Under the pieces are notes generated by a model. That model was given only the letters and a program-made list of their open reading frames with translations. It was not told the DNA's origin and did no database searches. The position numbers and the translations under genes were made by a program. A stretch of 64,000 bases of DNA from Bursaphelenchus xylophilus (lineage: Eukaryota; Nematoda; Chromadorea; Rhabditida; Aphelenchoididae). Shown one piece after another: positions 33,954 through 47,331 of this stretch. Within the stretch, counting starts at the first letter, position 1, and the number at the start of each line of letters is the position of its first letter. The DNA lies in assembly GCA_904066235.2 (NCBI GenBank), contig CAJFCV020000006.1, forward strand, positions 3,224,001-3,288,000. The letters run 5' to 3'.

Positions 33954-36900
33954 TTATCCAGCCGCGTCGTAGTAATTCACGTCCATGTCCTGGCTCTGGT
34001 CGACTCGTGCGGCCGGTTGGGCCTGTTTGCAGCCCTCCTCGAAGCAGTAGTCCGCGTGAATTGTCATCTTGTCGGCTTCGAGCACGATTTCCGAGCTGGC
34101 TTGTTCGAAATCGAAGACGATCGGCAGTTTGATGCCTAAAAAGATGTAAAAAATTGAATTTTAGCTCAAAAAATTTTAAATTTCCCCTAAAAATCGTACC
34201 ATCCTTCAATTTCTTGGAGATTTCGTCATTTAGGATCAAATCATTTAGGGCGTTGATCAAAAACTCGATCGAATTGGCGTCAATTCCGTCCACAAGTGAG
34301 ACAACGTCGCTGATTTTGAACGAGTCGATGTTCAGTTTTCCAGTGAGTGTGTAGTCTTTAAACTGCACTTTTTGTAGGACCAATTCAGCGAGCATGTTGG
34401 CGGTGAGGAAGCGGCGATTCTTGTCTGGTTGCTAAAATGTTAAAATTTCGTGAATTTCTGAGATTTTTCAATCGCATACTGCGCCCTGGGAAATAATCAC
34501 ACATCAAAAAACATAATAAAAAATGTATTCTAGGACATGTGTGACTATTATCTTCCGTTTTCCTGATTTTAGGTCAAATATGAAAATAAGCCAGGGCGCA
34601 GTTCGCCAAATGTAAAATGGGGCAAAATTAGCCGCTGAATTTGAAAAAACCCGTTCCTATGATTTAAAAAAGAAGCATACACTTTGTTTTCACTCTAAGA
34701 ATCACAAAGCTCCGCTGAAAACTCGTAAAACGGGCAAAGTTCGGGCGCAGCTCGCCAACTCAAGAACCTTCGCCGAAGTATAAAATAAATGAAGCTCAAA
34801 ATAAAGTGCAAAAACAACAACAAAAGAATACTGCTACATCCAACCTCCAAAGTATCCAAAACCTTAAAAAAATTCAAATTTCCCGCCATTTTTGGCATTC
34901 TGCAACAAGCGCAAAAATTCATAATTTCGCTCGAAAAATCGCTATCTAACCACATTTCCTCTCCAAACTCACGGAAACGAAGGCATCAATCCGACTGTCC
35001 ACGATCACTTTCACTTTTCCGTTTTCGATGCGAACGTGCGGGAAAGTTACAGTATGCGTTTTGATGTTCACAACTCCCTTGGCAAACTTGGCGGCCAATG
35101 CGGGGAAGAGGGTTCCGGCGCAAATATCTTGAGGTCCGCATTCAGTTCTGAGATATCCGGCGATGTTGCTGTCGTTCACACTGGTCTTGCTGATTTCGTA
35201 GTCGAATTTTCTGAAAATTGAAAATTTTTATAGTAATTTGAATTTTTCTATTTTTCTAAAAATCATTTTATGAAAATACTCTTCTATTTCACTTTTCACC
35301 ATAAACCGACAAATTTTTTAATCAAATTTAAATTTCCCGCCAAAATTTCAAATTTTTGGCATTCTGCAACAAGCCTTAATTTTGCTTCTAAATAGCCACA
35401 GGGCCCGAATTACAGCTCCATAACATCAATCAACCCTCCAACCCACCGATACTGATCCATCCAGAACATCAACGACGCCAAGGTGTAGTTGCTCATCTGG
35501 AAGCTGACCATGTGTTTGTTCTCCGGCTGACTGAACAACGGAGCGCTTCGGAAGGGCAGACGGAAGTCGTTGAGGCGGGTTCGGCCCTGTCGCAGGATTC
35601 CGAACACATTGCCTCGATGGCGGAGTTCGAGGCCGTCGTGGTTGTAGAGGAGGGGTCCCATCAGGCCATAGTTGATGAAGTAGTGGTCGAAAAGAGCGGC
35701 GCTCATCGGGGTGTTCATGAGGCGGTTCGAGATCACCGGCACCAACTCGGCGTGGAATGTGGGACAGAGCAGCTGAAATAGGGAAAATTTGATGAGATTT
35801 TGAAATTGAAGGTTTTCGTGGTGGGACTCAAAAGAAGTGTTGCAAAAAAAGCTGAAGACGAAAATTAAACAATCAAAAATTACACAAAAAATCTAAAATC
35901 ATCTTATAATTTAGTGCAACTACAGATTTAGACCGAATTTAAAAATTTCAGCTTTTCGTGGTTGGACCCAAATTATAATAATAAACTGATATTCAGATTT
36001 CCCAAAATAAAGTCACAAAGGCTCAAAAACAAACACTGAGACATTCAAAAGCTCAATTTCACCAAAATTCCAATGTGCGAAACTTTCGTGGCGGGACCCA
36101 AAACAATTTCGTAACCTAATAACCAAACCATAAGAAATGTAATCTTTCTAAACGACCCTGAGACCACTCTCTATCCGCATTAAAAGACCTTTTTAGTCCT
36201 TTTTTCCAAAAAAATCAAACTTACATTATCCACCTGATCTCTGACCGCGCGATGAATGAACGGCATGTAATTCCTGATCAGATCCGCATCCGACTGAGCA
36301 AATTCGAAATGCAGCTCACTGAGGGAGACGCGGCATCGTTGTAGGTCGGTTTTGAGATGCCCATCCGTATTCACCGCGGTCTGAAGGGCAAGTTCAACAG
36401 TCGACCGGTCGAAGGTCACTGGAACTGAGCCAGTCACCTCGCCGGCGCTGCTGGTGACGCGGTATATCGAGTTCACCGTGATTTTCATATTGGCACCCTA
36501 AAAAGGCAAATTAATTTTCAAATTTCAATTTTCCCGCCAAATCTTGGCATTCTGCAACAAGTCAAAATTTGGTGTCAAAATTTTCGAAAATAAAATTTTG
36601 ATGTCAAAAACATTATTTAAAAGCCCAGTAAAGGAATTGTGAAGCACTTACAGTCCACAAAAGCTCCTTATTTGGCGTCACTTTCAACGAGCTTTGGAAA
36701 TTATTCGCCTCGAAGCCGGAAACTCCATTTGAAAGCAGTGAGAATCGAACTAATGGAGTTAGTGGGACGGTCAAATTGTATGCGATTGTTCCAAATTTTA
36801 TGAATTTCCCGACCCGTTGCCTCAAATATTCGCTCATCAAATCGAGGGCTTTTGGTCCGACCCTCGTCGTGAAGCCGGGAAATGTGTCGGGTTCGGTGAA

Positions 36901-38040
36901 GAAACTGTCTGCAATTTCGGTATGAGCCACATACTGTTAAAAAAAGCTAACTACAACGTATTTTACCAAAAAAATCGCAAAAACTTATTATTTTAGCGAA
37001 TTTTAGCCAAAAATAGATTTCTCGTCGATTTTCAGCAACATAAAAAAACAACTATGCCTTTAAAAATAATCTCAAATTTATTAACAGCATTAATTTTACT
37101 ATCTACAACCCAAAAAAATCAAAATCCCTTCAAAAAGAGCCTTAGCCCGATGCGGGGCTCGAACCCGCGACAGCCAGATTAAGAGTCTGGTGCTCTACCG
37201 ACTGAGCTAACCGGGCACACTCCGCTCCTTTTTATTTTTCCTTTCGAAACGAGTCCAAAGGAATTCTTTGCGGACAAAGAACGTAATTTTCACGCGTTTT
37301 CTCAATTTTTCACCGATTTTTCGGCGGAATTTTAATTTTTCCTTTTTCCTCAAATGTTTTCCAACCTATTTTCCCCAGTTTTTTCGCCATCAGCTGTTGG
37401 GAAAACCAGTTGGATGTCATGTTTTCCGCGCTTTTTTGGGGCGAAGAAGCTCCGAATTAACGCTTCTTAACGTATGCGATTAAAACGGAACATTTTTCGG
37501 TGTCGGATTGATTGGATTGAGTAATGGGGGGTGCTTCGGATGTTACAGAACCAGTTGCGTTCGACTTTTTCGGGGAGAAAAATGGTCAAGCTGAGGTTTC
37601 TGGTGCGAAACTGGGTGAGAGCTCAGAAAAATGGGTAAACGAGGGCTTCGTTTTGGATAAAATGGATTCAAAGATGTAGCTTATAGCTGGATATTTTCGA
37701 TTTCACAGAGAAACATTCTTTAAGGGTAAAAACTTGTTGTTATAGGCAAAAATAACCACATTTTAGCTGAAAATCGATATTTTTATCATATAAATCGATC
37801 AATATGATGTTAAAACCACTTTTCTATCCGTTTTACTGCCTTTAAATACCACTATGACCTCTTTTCAAATAAAAAACAGTGCAATTTACCCCTAAATTAC
37901 CTTAATTTACCCCAAAAATATAAAATTTTCCCTGTGAACCCGATATATTTCAATTTTTTCCACTTACTAGCCAAAGATTGAGCCGACACCATGGTCGAGA
38001 GTCCGCAGACCACCATGACAAGGATGAATTTGGACGGCAT
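33954..38040 (-). CDS. BPI/LBP-like secreted lipid-binding protein
   Basis: Exons: 37968-38040 (signal peptide), 36652-36933, 36225-36497, 35414-35772, 34973-35210, 34200-34431 and 33954-34135 (TAA). The last six join in frame to 521 residues. The first encodes MPSKFILVMVVCGLSTMVSA, a typical signal peptide, but ends in phase 1 while the next starts in phase 0, so an intermediate exon is probably missing. The N-terminal barrel begins with PGFTTRVGPKALDL, the usual BPI start (P-G-x-x-x-R-x-x-x-K-x-L). The conserved cysteine region (LQRCRVSLSELHFEF) follows. The C-terminal barrel has LDHYFINYGLM-like sequence (FDHYFINYGLM). BPI/LBP/CETP proteins bind lipids or lipopolysaccharide outside cells; the ligand here is unknown. 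The tail adds a Cys-containing acidic extension. A tRNA-Lys gene lies in the first intron. Confidence 0.85.
37144..37216 (-). tRNA. tRNA-Lys (anticodon CTT)
   Basis: On the minus strand the acceptor stem GCCCGGT pairs with ATCGGGC. The A box (TAGCTCAGTCGGTAGAGC), the anticodon arm with loop CTCTTAA, and the B box (GGTTCGAGCCC) are intact. The anticodon CTT reads AAG (lysine). A run of five T lies a few bases downstream on the minus strand (complement of 37132-37136), a Pol III terminator. The gene sits inside the first intron of the BPI-like gene in the same orientation. Confidence 0.97.
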
Positions 38041-39547
38041 TCGAGGCCGTGTCCCACTGAAATGACGCATCATTGAGAGCAAAAGTGGGGGTGGGAAACT
38101 CGACCGGTCGATCCGCAAATCCGAGAGGCCGGGCTTAATGCGGGGCGGAGAGCTCTAAAAATATTGGAAATGAATTCTAAAAATTTTTAAATCAGGAAAA
38201 ATCGATGAAAATTCAAAAAATACGAAAAAAATCGAAAATTATTTTAAAAAATGTCAAAAAATAGCGGAAAAGACAAAAGAAAAGCCATTCGTATACTCGA
38301 ATTGTCATGAACGAGGATACTGTAATGGAAATTTCCAAAAAAATATCTAAAAATTCCAAAAAATACAATTTTTTTTCAAACTCCGAAACCTCAAAAATCA
38401 AAATTTAAAACATCAAAAACAAGCCTCAAAATCTCTCAATCCCAAGAAGAAGACTTGAAAATTCAGTATAAATTAAAAAGAATCTTCAAAAATGAAAAAC
38501 TTCCTCCCGAGAACTTCCGTTTTTCGAATCTTCCTGCATGCTTAAAGGTCAAGATGAATTAAAAACCAAGCCGCAAGTGTCGCGACAAAAACATCCCCGC
38601 AGGCGCAAAATATCAAACGTGAAATCTCGGGGGAGGGCGAGGAGAAGCGACGGATGAGGATTTCTGTGTGTTTATTTACTCATGGAGATGAGAAAAAAAT
38701 AAGAGAACGCTCAAAACAAGTAGGAAACGGGTTAAGTGGTGTTGAAAAGAAAGTAAAAATAAGACAGGAGGAATGTGACTGTCGCTGCAAAACGTTTTGC
38801 AGCCATTCCCATCGAATTTGAGCGACTGTGAGCGGAGAAATGAAAATTGAACGAAATGCCACAAAAATTATCGGAAAAAGTTTTGCCTTTATTTTGACAT
38901 TTTGCGTAATTTTAGCCATCATACAACCATAACAATGCAAAAAAGTCAAAAAATTTTGTGTGGACGAAATGTCACAAAATTTATTGGTTTTTCTAATACG
39001 CAAAAATCTGACTGTAACGCCATGTGCAACCAGACCGCTCCAGCTACCGTAGAAAGTAAAACCACCACAAAAAACGGGCGATTCGAAAGCGAAATCAGTC
39101 AAAAACGCGTCCATGATGACAACCGCCACTGATAAGCAGACGGAGCGCGCGCCATAAATAAATTGTCAAAAAACGGGTTTGGAGTTATATAATAGAGGGC
39201 GCCTTTACGCAACGCCAATTAATTTTTTCCTCCCGAGATGTTGAGGGAATTCATCAACGTCGCGGGCTTCCAAACAATGGGCGATGGAGCGGCTGATTCA
39301 GCGCGCGGATCATCGTGTTTTGTGGGCTAGACGTGGAGGAGACGGCGGAGGTCGGGAAATGGGTCAAGGGACAATGGGGGCTCACAAATTGCGGTGATGA
39401 CTAACGAAAATGGTTCGAAACGAGTTCGAACGAACCGGTTGACAGTTTACAGCGGTCCTTGGGACGGGCTATTGTTACTGATAGAGAAAAAAAACAAACA
39501 TAAAAAAGTAACCTTTTGAATTTCGAAAATTGACAAGGAAATAAATA

Positions 39548-39786
39548 CAGTGGGGGACCTGATCCAGTGGCAAAAAACGTACCATTTTGCATCTGGGAAG
39601 TATCAAAAATGTGACAAAATGCCTCCCTCTCCAAGCGAAAAAAACTCCGATTTCAAAGGCGCCCGTTCTTTTTGTGAGGGAAAGGGCCCTTCAAAACGAA
39701 ATTTTTCACTTGAAGAGGGAAGCATTTGGCCACATTTTTGATACTTCCCGGATGCAAAATGGTACGTTTTTTGCCATTGGATCAGG
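39548..39786. mobile_element. CAGTGGGG hairpin MITE, copy 6
   Basis: The left end is intact (TA, then CAGTGGGGGACCTGATCCAG). The right end is lost after GGATCAGG and replaced by unrelated sequence. The flanks are not palindromic. Confidence 0.88.
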
Positions 39787-39914
39787 CTGTTCATTCCGCC
39801 GTGCAAAAAACATTACATTTTTTTGCACTGACCAATTTTTTTTTGGACAAGCAATAAAAATGCTAGGCAGAGACTTCGACCACACGGCACAAACTGAAAT
39901 ATGAATTTTCAAAG

Positions 39915-40155
39915 GATATTCTAGTTTTCTGGTCCGCGCTATGCAAAAACCATCGAGATTTTTAGGTTGAAATTTGTCAAAATTCGTTCGGTTTGGAGTA
40001 AAAAGGATCCTACCATAAAAGATGTAGTCTAAAAATTTCTCACAAAATCTATAAAAAGCTCCAAAATCTTCAAAAAACCGAATTTCCAACAACTTTTCGA
40101 CCTTAAAATCCTCGATGGTTTCTGCAAAACGCGAGCTAAAAATCTCAAAAATATC
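39915..40155. repeat. foldback of the GCGCTTTGCAGAAAC family
   Basis: Arms of about 80 bp: GTCCGCGCTATGCAAAAACCATCGAG on the left and CTCGATGGTTTCTGCAAAACGCGAG on the right are imperfect complements, as are the inner AATTCG(T/G)TCGGTTT blocks. It belongs to the family also seen at 21305-21595. Confidence 0.6.
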
Positions 40156-40749
40156 TTTAAAAAATTTTAAATTATATATTTTTCCTTATCAAAATCTGCG
40201 GATTAGCCCTTCCAAAAAATTTTGAGATTTTTCGAGCCATTTTTTCGTAAATTCCCACCAAAAATACCATATTGCTCCAAAATCCCGCGTTAAAACAACG
40301 AACCTCAAAATCCGCCCATTCGCTCCGAGAGCGATTACAAAACCAAGCAAAAATCCAGTAAAATGTAATGTAATAAACCCTGTTAATGAAAAAAGAGCCG
40401 AGTCCCCGCCGGCTTTTTTTTGTCTTTCGCATCTCTCCCCCCGAAGACAATGACATACAATCGAAAGAAGCGTCGATGAGGAGTTGGTGTTGGGGGAGAT
40501 GAATTAAAACAAGAAAATAACACAAGAGAGCGCTGAATTTCGCGACGAGATCGTTGTTCATCAGCTTCCATTGCAGATGAAGGGGAAGGGAGAGGGGAAA
40601 TGAAAATTTCCAACCCTTCCAAACGAGTGTATATTGTCTTTGCAGAGCAAACATGAGTTGTAAAGTGTAGGCTAAGGGACTCGCTAGATTTTGCAGAATT
40701 TTGAAATTCCAGCTAATTCCAGGCCCGTCCAGACTTCAGAAGTACTTTT

Positions 40750-41225
40750 CCTAACAAAAAGGTCGAAAAAGAGATCAACATAAGCCCGGATTTGGTATCA
40801 AAAAGCATCACAGAGACAACAGAACATTGCCAGTCTTGAACCGAGCCGATTACAAAATTGCAGTGGGGAACCTGATCCAGTGGCAAAAAACGTACCATTT
40901 TCCATCCGAGAAGTATCAAAAATGTGGCAAAATGCTTCCCTCTCCAAGTGAAAAAACTTCGTTTGAAGGGTCGGCCCTTTTTTCTCACACTTGTAGAGGG
41001 AGGTATTTTGCCACATTGTTGGTGCTTCCTGGATTGCAAAATGGTACGTTTTTTGCCACTGGATCAGGTACCCAACTATGTGTTAGACCTTTTTTTGGCC
41101 ATAAAAGGCCTGAAACAAAAATGCGGCCATCTCTCTTCAAAACAGCAACCTTTCGTACCCCCGTGATACATTTTGACACCAAATTCAAGCTTACGCTGAT
41201 TTTCTTTTCGACTTTTTATAATATC
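40750..41225. repeat. GTCGAAAAAGAG-family foldback interrupted by a MITE at its loop
   Basis: The outer arms AAGGTCGAAAAAGAGATC and ATTTGGTATCAAAAAGCATC on the left are mirrored near 41165-41215. The same arms occur without a MITE at 1290-1520. Here MITE copy 7 lies close to the axis. Confidence 0.65.
40861..41077. mobile_element. CAGTGGGG hairpin MITE, copy 7 (at a foldback axis)
   Basis: Begins CAGTGGGGAACCTGATCCAG and ends ...CAGGTACCCAACT. Somewhat shorter and more diverged than the consensus, without a clear TA on the left. Confidence 0.85.
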
Positions 41226-42377
41226 TGTAACTGCACTATATACGAACCAAAATTTCTCTCAATACACGAAAGAGAATGCCAATAGATAGGGAATCTAACG
41301 AAAAACAAGAGCAATTCATTTTTGCGGCCCTAACGAGAGGTTTATCTAAAACGACCTAAAACTAAATTTTCCGTATCCAATAAATCCCGAATTTGACGGC
41401 CTTGAAAGGACCATAAACAAATCTCCCTCCTCCTTTCGCCTAGCCTCAATTACTTTACTCAGAAGCTCAACTTTCTGCTGAAAATCCGCAACCCAAACAC
41501 TGGAGGCAGCCCAATTTTGTGTGACGCTTTTCCCTGCGGCTCAATTTCAATTTCGCTTTTTTTGTTCAACTATTACTTTCCTTTTTCTCTCCCCAACGCC
41601 GCTAAAACGCCCATGGCACTTTGCGGTTCAAATGAACCACAAAAAAACCTCCTCCGCTGCACCGTCAGAAGTCGTTCCGACGGCGAAAAAAAGAAGGGAT
41701 CACGCCGGGATCTGAGCAGCGCCTTTTAAGGAGAGGAGCCTGATCCGCATGTTAAGCGAGCAGAGTGAAGTGTAAATGGAGTTGAAATTGGATTAAAGTT
41801 TTAATTAGCGGGCGAACGGGAGCTCGTATTGCGCAAGGATCAGATTAAGAGCCGAATCTCGGACAAGAACGAATGAAAATTAGTGGAATGGGATTTTAAT
41901 TGAATTTTTGCAATGGAGGATAGCTGACGAGACTGTACTCCTTAATTTGTTTCAAACTCAACAAAATTAGATTAAATCTAAAAACTAGATTACCTCAAGC
42001 TGAAAACTTATATAAAAAGCAAGTAATCCATAAAAGTGTTCGTCGAAATACCATGAAAATTCCAAAATTAAAAAAAAACCTCTAACGCCAATAAAGCCAC
42101 CAATGATTGCCGAAATCAGCCCAAACAGCCTCCGAAAGCAATCCGTTGCAACCGCAGCCTCAAGCCAGATACGATCCCATTACATCATGGATGTCTGTTC
42201 TAAATGGCTGAACATTGCCGCCGGCTCAAGAGGCCCGTCCGAAATTAGGTCGCGACCAAAATGAGTGCAACCAAATCCGACGTGAAGCAACACAAAGAAG
42301 CGGAGGGAGCCGTCCGAATTTCCCCCGCTCCGTCTTCCGCTTCAAGTACTTGGAACCAAACCGCTTAGGGGGGAGAG

Positions 42378-43094
42378 AGAATAGAGGGAAATGGACCCAT
42401 GAAAGGAGAATGTCGACAGTCTCGAGAAGTTTGTCAACAGACTCCGAGGCTCTGGGAATAGAAGGAAGGGATTGAAATTGAGAGATGGTATCAGACGGAG
42501 TGACCAATGTTAATGAGAACTTCGGCAGTTTGCTTTTGAGAGCTCCAAAACCCTGAGATATTCGGCTTTTGGCTCAAAAACGGACCAGGTCGAGTGCCGC
42601 TCGACTAAAAAAAGTAATCAAAGTGAGCCAGGATTTTAGCACAAAAAAATTTATAGGGAATCTCGGTTTTGGAGAACTCAAAACTCCTTAGTATCCAAAT
42701 AACAAAAATTTAGTATTTTTGAACGAAAAACTCCCCAGGTTGAATTCTGGGCTGGCTTCAATTAATAAAAGGGTCGAAAAGAAGTCAAACATAGTCGAAA
42801 TATGACATCATATCAAGACATATAAAAAAGGAAGACTCAAATTCTGGCTCACTTTGATTACTTTCTCGGCATTTAAACCGACCACTCGACCTGGTCCGTT
42901 TTTTGAGCCAAAAGCCGAATATCTCAGGATTTTGGGAGCTCTCAAAGGCAAAAAGCCGAAATTTTTAATAACATTGGTCACTCCATCTCTCAATTTCAAT
43001 CCCTTCCTACTATTCCCAGAGCCTCAAAGTCTGTTGAAAAACTTCCTGAGACTGTCGACGTTCTCCTTAAACAGGGGAATTTTCCTCTTTACAT
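42378..43094. repeat. 0.7 kb palindrome
   Basis: The arms 42378-42636 and about 42837-43094 are mirrored over their whole length (e.g. CTCGACCTGGTCCG near 42886 and CGGACCAGGTCGAG near 42581; GTAATCAAAGTGAGCCAG near 42612 and its complement near 42843). The 200-bp loop contains a degenerate half of the GTCGAAAAAGAG foldback family. Confidence 0.88.
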
Positions 43095-44457
43095 AATTCT
43101 TATAAACTCAATCGTATTTCGCTGAAGAAAAAAATCAAAATCACGTCCTATTACCGTAATCACATCACTCAAAAAAAATCGATGGCATTCCCCCAAAAAA
43201 CAAAGGAGACCCCTCCCTACACGTAATGAGAATATCCCTACGAGCACAAAGTTAATACAATAATTAAGTGCAAGAAAACCATCAAGAGAGCGCGTAATTA
43301 TGCAGCAAGCTGGTTTTGGAGGCGAACAGCGGCGCTAAACTCGGTTTTATAGCGCGGTTGTTGACAAGCTTGGGACAAAAAGTTTCAAGCTGATTAGTCC
43401 GTGAAAACCTGATTTGCAAAATGCGAACCCTTGAACAAAAAGAGAGACTTGAAAATGAGATTGAAATCGGAAGAAAGGACACAAAACATACTAGGTGACA
43501 AACTACGGTAAATGAGGAAGCAAGGTGGGGGATCAACGAAAAATCGGATGAGGTTCGGATATTGATGAAACCAGAGTGATAGGAGTTTCTTTTCTAACAT
43601 AGCCGCGGACTTTTAACTCCTGAAAAATCATCGTAACAGAATGAAAATCCAAAATAAGAATCCAACAAAAAGAAATTACAAATGCGGCAATTGAATTAAG
43701 ACGAAACATATGCGCTCAACATAGACTAAGACCTAATTTCCCTGTGGTGATATGGCCCTTCTCTTTGTCTTTGGAATACGACTACTTGCTATTTTTTCCA
43801 ATCGACCCAAAAAAGGCTTACTTTACTGCCAACATTTGGCCACTTCAAAAAAATGGTCAAATTAATATTTGAAACCTCTTAAAATCAAAGTTAAACCCTT
43901 TGCTCCCAGACATCATTATGACCCCTAGCCTATGACATTCTCATTTTTATAGCCGAATGTCTCGAAAAAACTCATGACGTCACCGCTTGCACCAACAATT
44001 ACTTTTCCAAAAATAGTTGACGAACAAGGGGAATGAGTCAAGAATTTTTCGACAACAAAACCAGCGGCAGGTTGAAATTTGCGCGCGCGCTCCCGCTTAC
44101 TCATCCATAACAGTTTCCAGGTGAAGTCGGAGGCGGATCGGGGTCAAGCCTTGACTATTTCTGTCATCATACGACAAGCCGAAAGACAATGGGGACGGAC
44201 GCAACCGGATTTTTTTTTGAGTTTGGGTCCCACCACGAAAACATGTGCAACAAAAAAGAAGCAGAACAGTGACGAGAAGAGGGGATTTAGAGCCGGGTAA
44301 TTGGAAACGAATTTATTTTTGCGGTAGTGGACGTGCAAGTCAAGGTAGGTCACAGTTCAGAAAGTGGGGATTTATGATGACTCAAAACTAGTCGAAACAG
44401 GAAATTTCTTGGATACAGAGTATCCAAAGTCTCTAGAAAAATTTTCAGAGGTGTCTA

Positions 44458-44705
44458 CAGTGGGGAACCTTATCCAGTGGCAAAAAACGTACCATTTTGC
44501 GACCGGAAAGTATCAAAAATGTGGCAGAATGCTTCCCTCTCCAAGTGAAAAACTTCGTTTTGAAGGGCCCTTTCCCTCACAAAAAGAACGGGCGCCTTTG
44601 AAATCGGTGTTTTTTTAATCGGAGAGGGAAGCATTTTGCCACATTTTTGATACTTCCCAGATGCAAAATGGTATGTTTTTTGCCACTTGATCAGGTCCCC
44701 CACTG
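44458..44705. mobile_element. CAGTGGGG hairpin MITE, copy 8
   Basis: Full length with both ends intact (CAGTGGGGAACC to GGTCCCCCACTG) and TA on both sides. The flanking DNA is not palindromic. The left inner arm reads TTTGCGACCGG where most copies have TTTGCATCCGG. Confidence 0.92.
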
Positions 44706-45524
44706 TACATAGAGCACTCGTCAAGTGTTAAAATCTCGAGCTTTGCAATAGCAGCCGAGATATTCAATGATTTTTTCGCACTAAAAATCCGGTAACATGA
44801 CAAGGTACGACCCTTTAACACATGCCCTATCATCCTATAAATCGTCTGAAACATTACGCCCCTATTTCAAGTCTCTGAAACCCATAGTTCGTTCACAAAG
44901 TATTCACGCATTCCCCTTCCAAACCCCGTCTTAACTCAACTACAACTCCCCGACCACTGTAACAGGTGCATCCACAAAATCCGCCTATTACGTCGTTAAA
45001 TTCGAATTCGCAACGCACGCTGCAGCCGGCTAGCTTAGCGCGCCAAATCCCTGAGCGAAAAAAACGCACGTCGATATTACTTCCAAATTACGCTTAATCC
45101 GTCGTAGCGCCGATTGACTTTGGACTGCGATTAAGAGAAAAAGGAGATCACCGAGGAATGGTGGTGGGGGGGGGAAGATATCCGAGGATCGAGGGGGTGG
45201 TTTTACTCCAGCGGGCTAGACTAAAAATGGGCGAGCGGGTTTGCGGGAGGGCTCGTTCACTTTTCGAGGTAATTGGGTTAGTTGCAAACTCAGGAGTAAA
45301 CTTTTTGGGTTTGAAAATAGATGCGGAAGGAATGGGGCGATCAGAAGTCAAAAGTAAGGAGATAAGGAAGTAGTTGTAAAAAGGTGGCTGACACTCGGGC
45401 TCAGAGAAATTTCCGGTTTTTCAGACGACATTTACCACTATTACACAATAAAATAAAAGTGGACACTGACATTTTATTATCATCCAGAGGCCATCTGCTC
45501 CGGTAGCAACCGAAAATATCCAAC

Positions 45525-46022
45525 AAAACTCTTACAAGGAAAGTACTTCTATGGGGTATGGAGTTACAGGTCGAGACATACATCAAAAAATTCGCAAAAT
45601 TTCCCTGATTCAGAATATCCAAAAAATAGCTGACTAATTTTGGTCTGTAAGGGCGAAAAACACCTCAGAACTTTTCTCGCAACACCACGCAAATGCCCCT
45701 TTTTCATATTGGAACTATACTGATTAAGGTGTAGTATTAATCAAGTTTGATATTTTAAGGCTTGTCAAAATGCCAGGGTTTACTTCAGCTCAAAACAAAA
45801 CTTTTGATTTGTTAAAAACGTGGTCAATAAGGAATTTGCGTGGTGTTACGAGTTCCGAGAAAAGTTCTGAGGATTTGTTCACCCTTACAAACCAAAATTA
45901 GGCAGCTCTGATTCAGAATATTGTTACATATTCTGAATCAGAAAAATTTTGCAAATTTTTTGATGTATGTCTCGATCTGTGACTCCATACCCCATAGAAG
46001 TACCTTCCTTGTGAGAAACTCA
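45525..46022. repeat. 0.5 kb palindrome with a nested short palindrome
   Basis: The arms about 45525-45715 and 45820-46022 share mirrored blocks (CTTCTATGGGGTATGGAGT; CGAGACATACATCAAAAAATT; CCTCAGAACTTTTCTC). The right arm carries an extra perfect stem, 45908-45921 with 45928-45941 around a 6-nt loop, which the left arm lacks. Confidence 0.85.
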
Positions 46023-47101
46023 AAGACGCACACCCTTTAGTGTAAGATTACAAAACAAAAAATTTAACGTAATATCCACCCCAATCCCAACCATCTGCAA
46101 AGTCAAACCGTCGATAAACCTCCCATGAAAAAAGGGGATCGAAACCATTTTCAGAAGGTAAAAAACAGAATTTATCTTTCAGCTTCCTATTTTTGCGATC
46201 AACGTGGGAAATGTTTTTTTTTATTTCGATGAAAACTGCGGCGCCGACTCCTCGCCAACCATAATTCGAGGAGTTTTGAATGGTTAGCGAACGTTTTTGC
46301 TCAAGGGGGGAAGTCAATAACCGAGTGGCATTTAGTCGGCAGCGCGGTGAAGTTTCGCTCCCCGCCGGAGGTAATAACTGTTTTTGGATTCGGAAAAATC
46401 ACTTTTCTTACAGAGTTGTCTTTATTAGAAAAGGCGCTATCAAAATAAGTCATTTTCTAACCATAATTATTTCGGTTTGGGTCTCAGCACGATAACTGGG
46501 AAAATTGGCATTCCGTTGCAACCGGATTTTTTGTCTGGGACCATGAAAACTACACACGCCAAGAACAGTTTCTTTTTTATAATGCCTTAAATCTAGGTCT
46601 CCCCACGAAAGTTGGCATTCTGCTTCAAGCTCATTTCTTTAACCGGAAATTTGCCTAAAGCGACATGAAGTCACACGCAAATCAAACGCCATACTACATC
46701 CTCAATAGCACTACCAAGGTCCCGACACAAAAACAACCGCCTGCATTACGAAAAAGAACCGCAAAAACTGGAAAACATAGGCGCAAAACGGCTCGGTAAT
46801 CTCTCCTTGAAAGTAAAACAAACCCTCCACGAAAAAATATCCGACAAACACGTAATTACTTCGAAAAAAAGTAATTAACACGAGCACTAACAATAACCAT
46901 TAAACATCAATTTAGCGCGCGCTTAGCGCTTGATCCACAGGGCGCAGGGGAAGGAAGACCTCCGCCGAGGAAACCCGCTCACCTATCCGCGGGTGGGCAA
47001 CGCTGGAGACTGAACCGGATCTGCCCGAAAAAGGGGGGAATGATAACGGCGGCGAACGGTGGGGTTGAGCGGTTAGGGAGCACTAGAGTTGGGAAGAAGT
47101 A

Positions 47102-47329
47102 CAGTGGGGGACCTGATCCAGTCGCAAAAAGCGTACCATTTTGCATCCAGGAAGCATCAAAAAATGTGGCAAAACACCTCCCTCTCGAAGCGAAAAAACT
47201 CATATTTCAAAAGCGCGCCCTTGAAAACGAAGTTTTTTCACTTGGAGGGGGAAACATTTCGCCACATTTTTGATACTTACCGGATGCAAAATGGTATGTT
47301 TTTTTGCCACTGGATCAGGTCCCCCAGTG
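47102..47329. mobile_element. CAGTGGGG hairpin MITE, copy 9
   Basis: Full length (CAGTGGGGGACCTGATCCAG to CAGGTCCCCCAGTG), TA on both sides. Its right TA is directly followed by the TCAGTCTGTCGG element at 47332. Confidence 0.92.
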
Positions 47330-47331
47330 TA

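Noticed and set aside
33823..34395. 190-codon minus-strand frame across the BPI-like 3' region
   Set aside because: It runs from a true exon through the intron into the wrong frame of the last exon. Splicing at 34200 and 34135 gives the better C-terminus.
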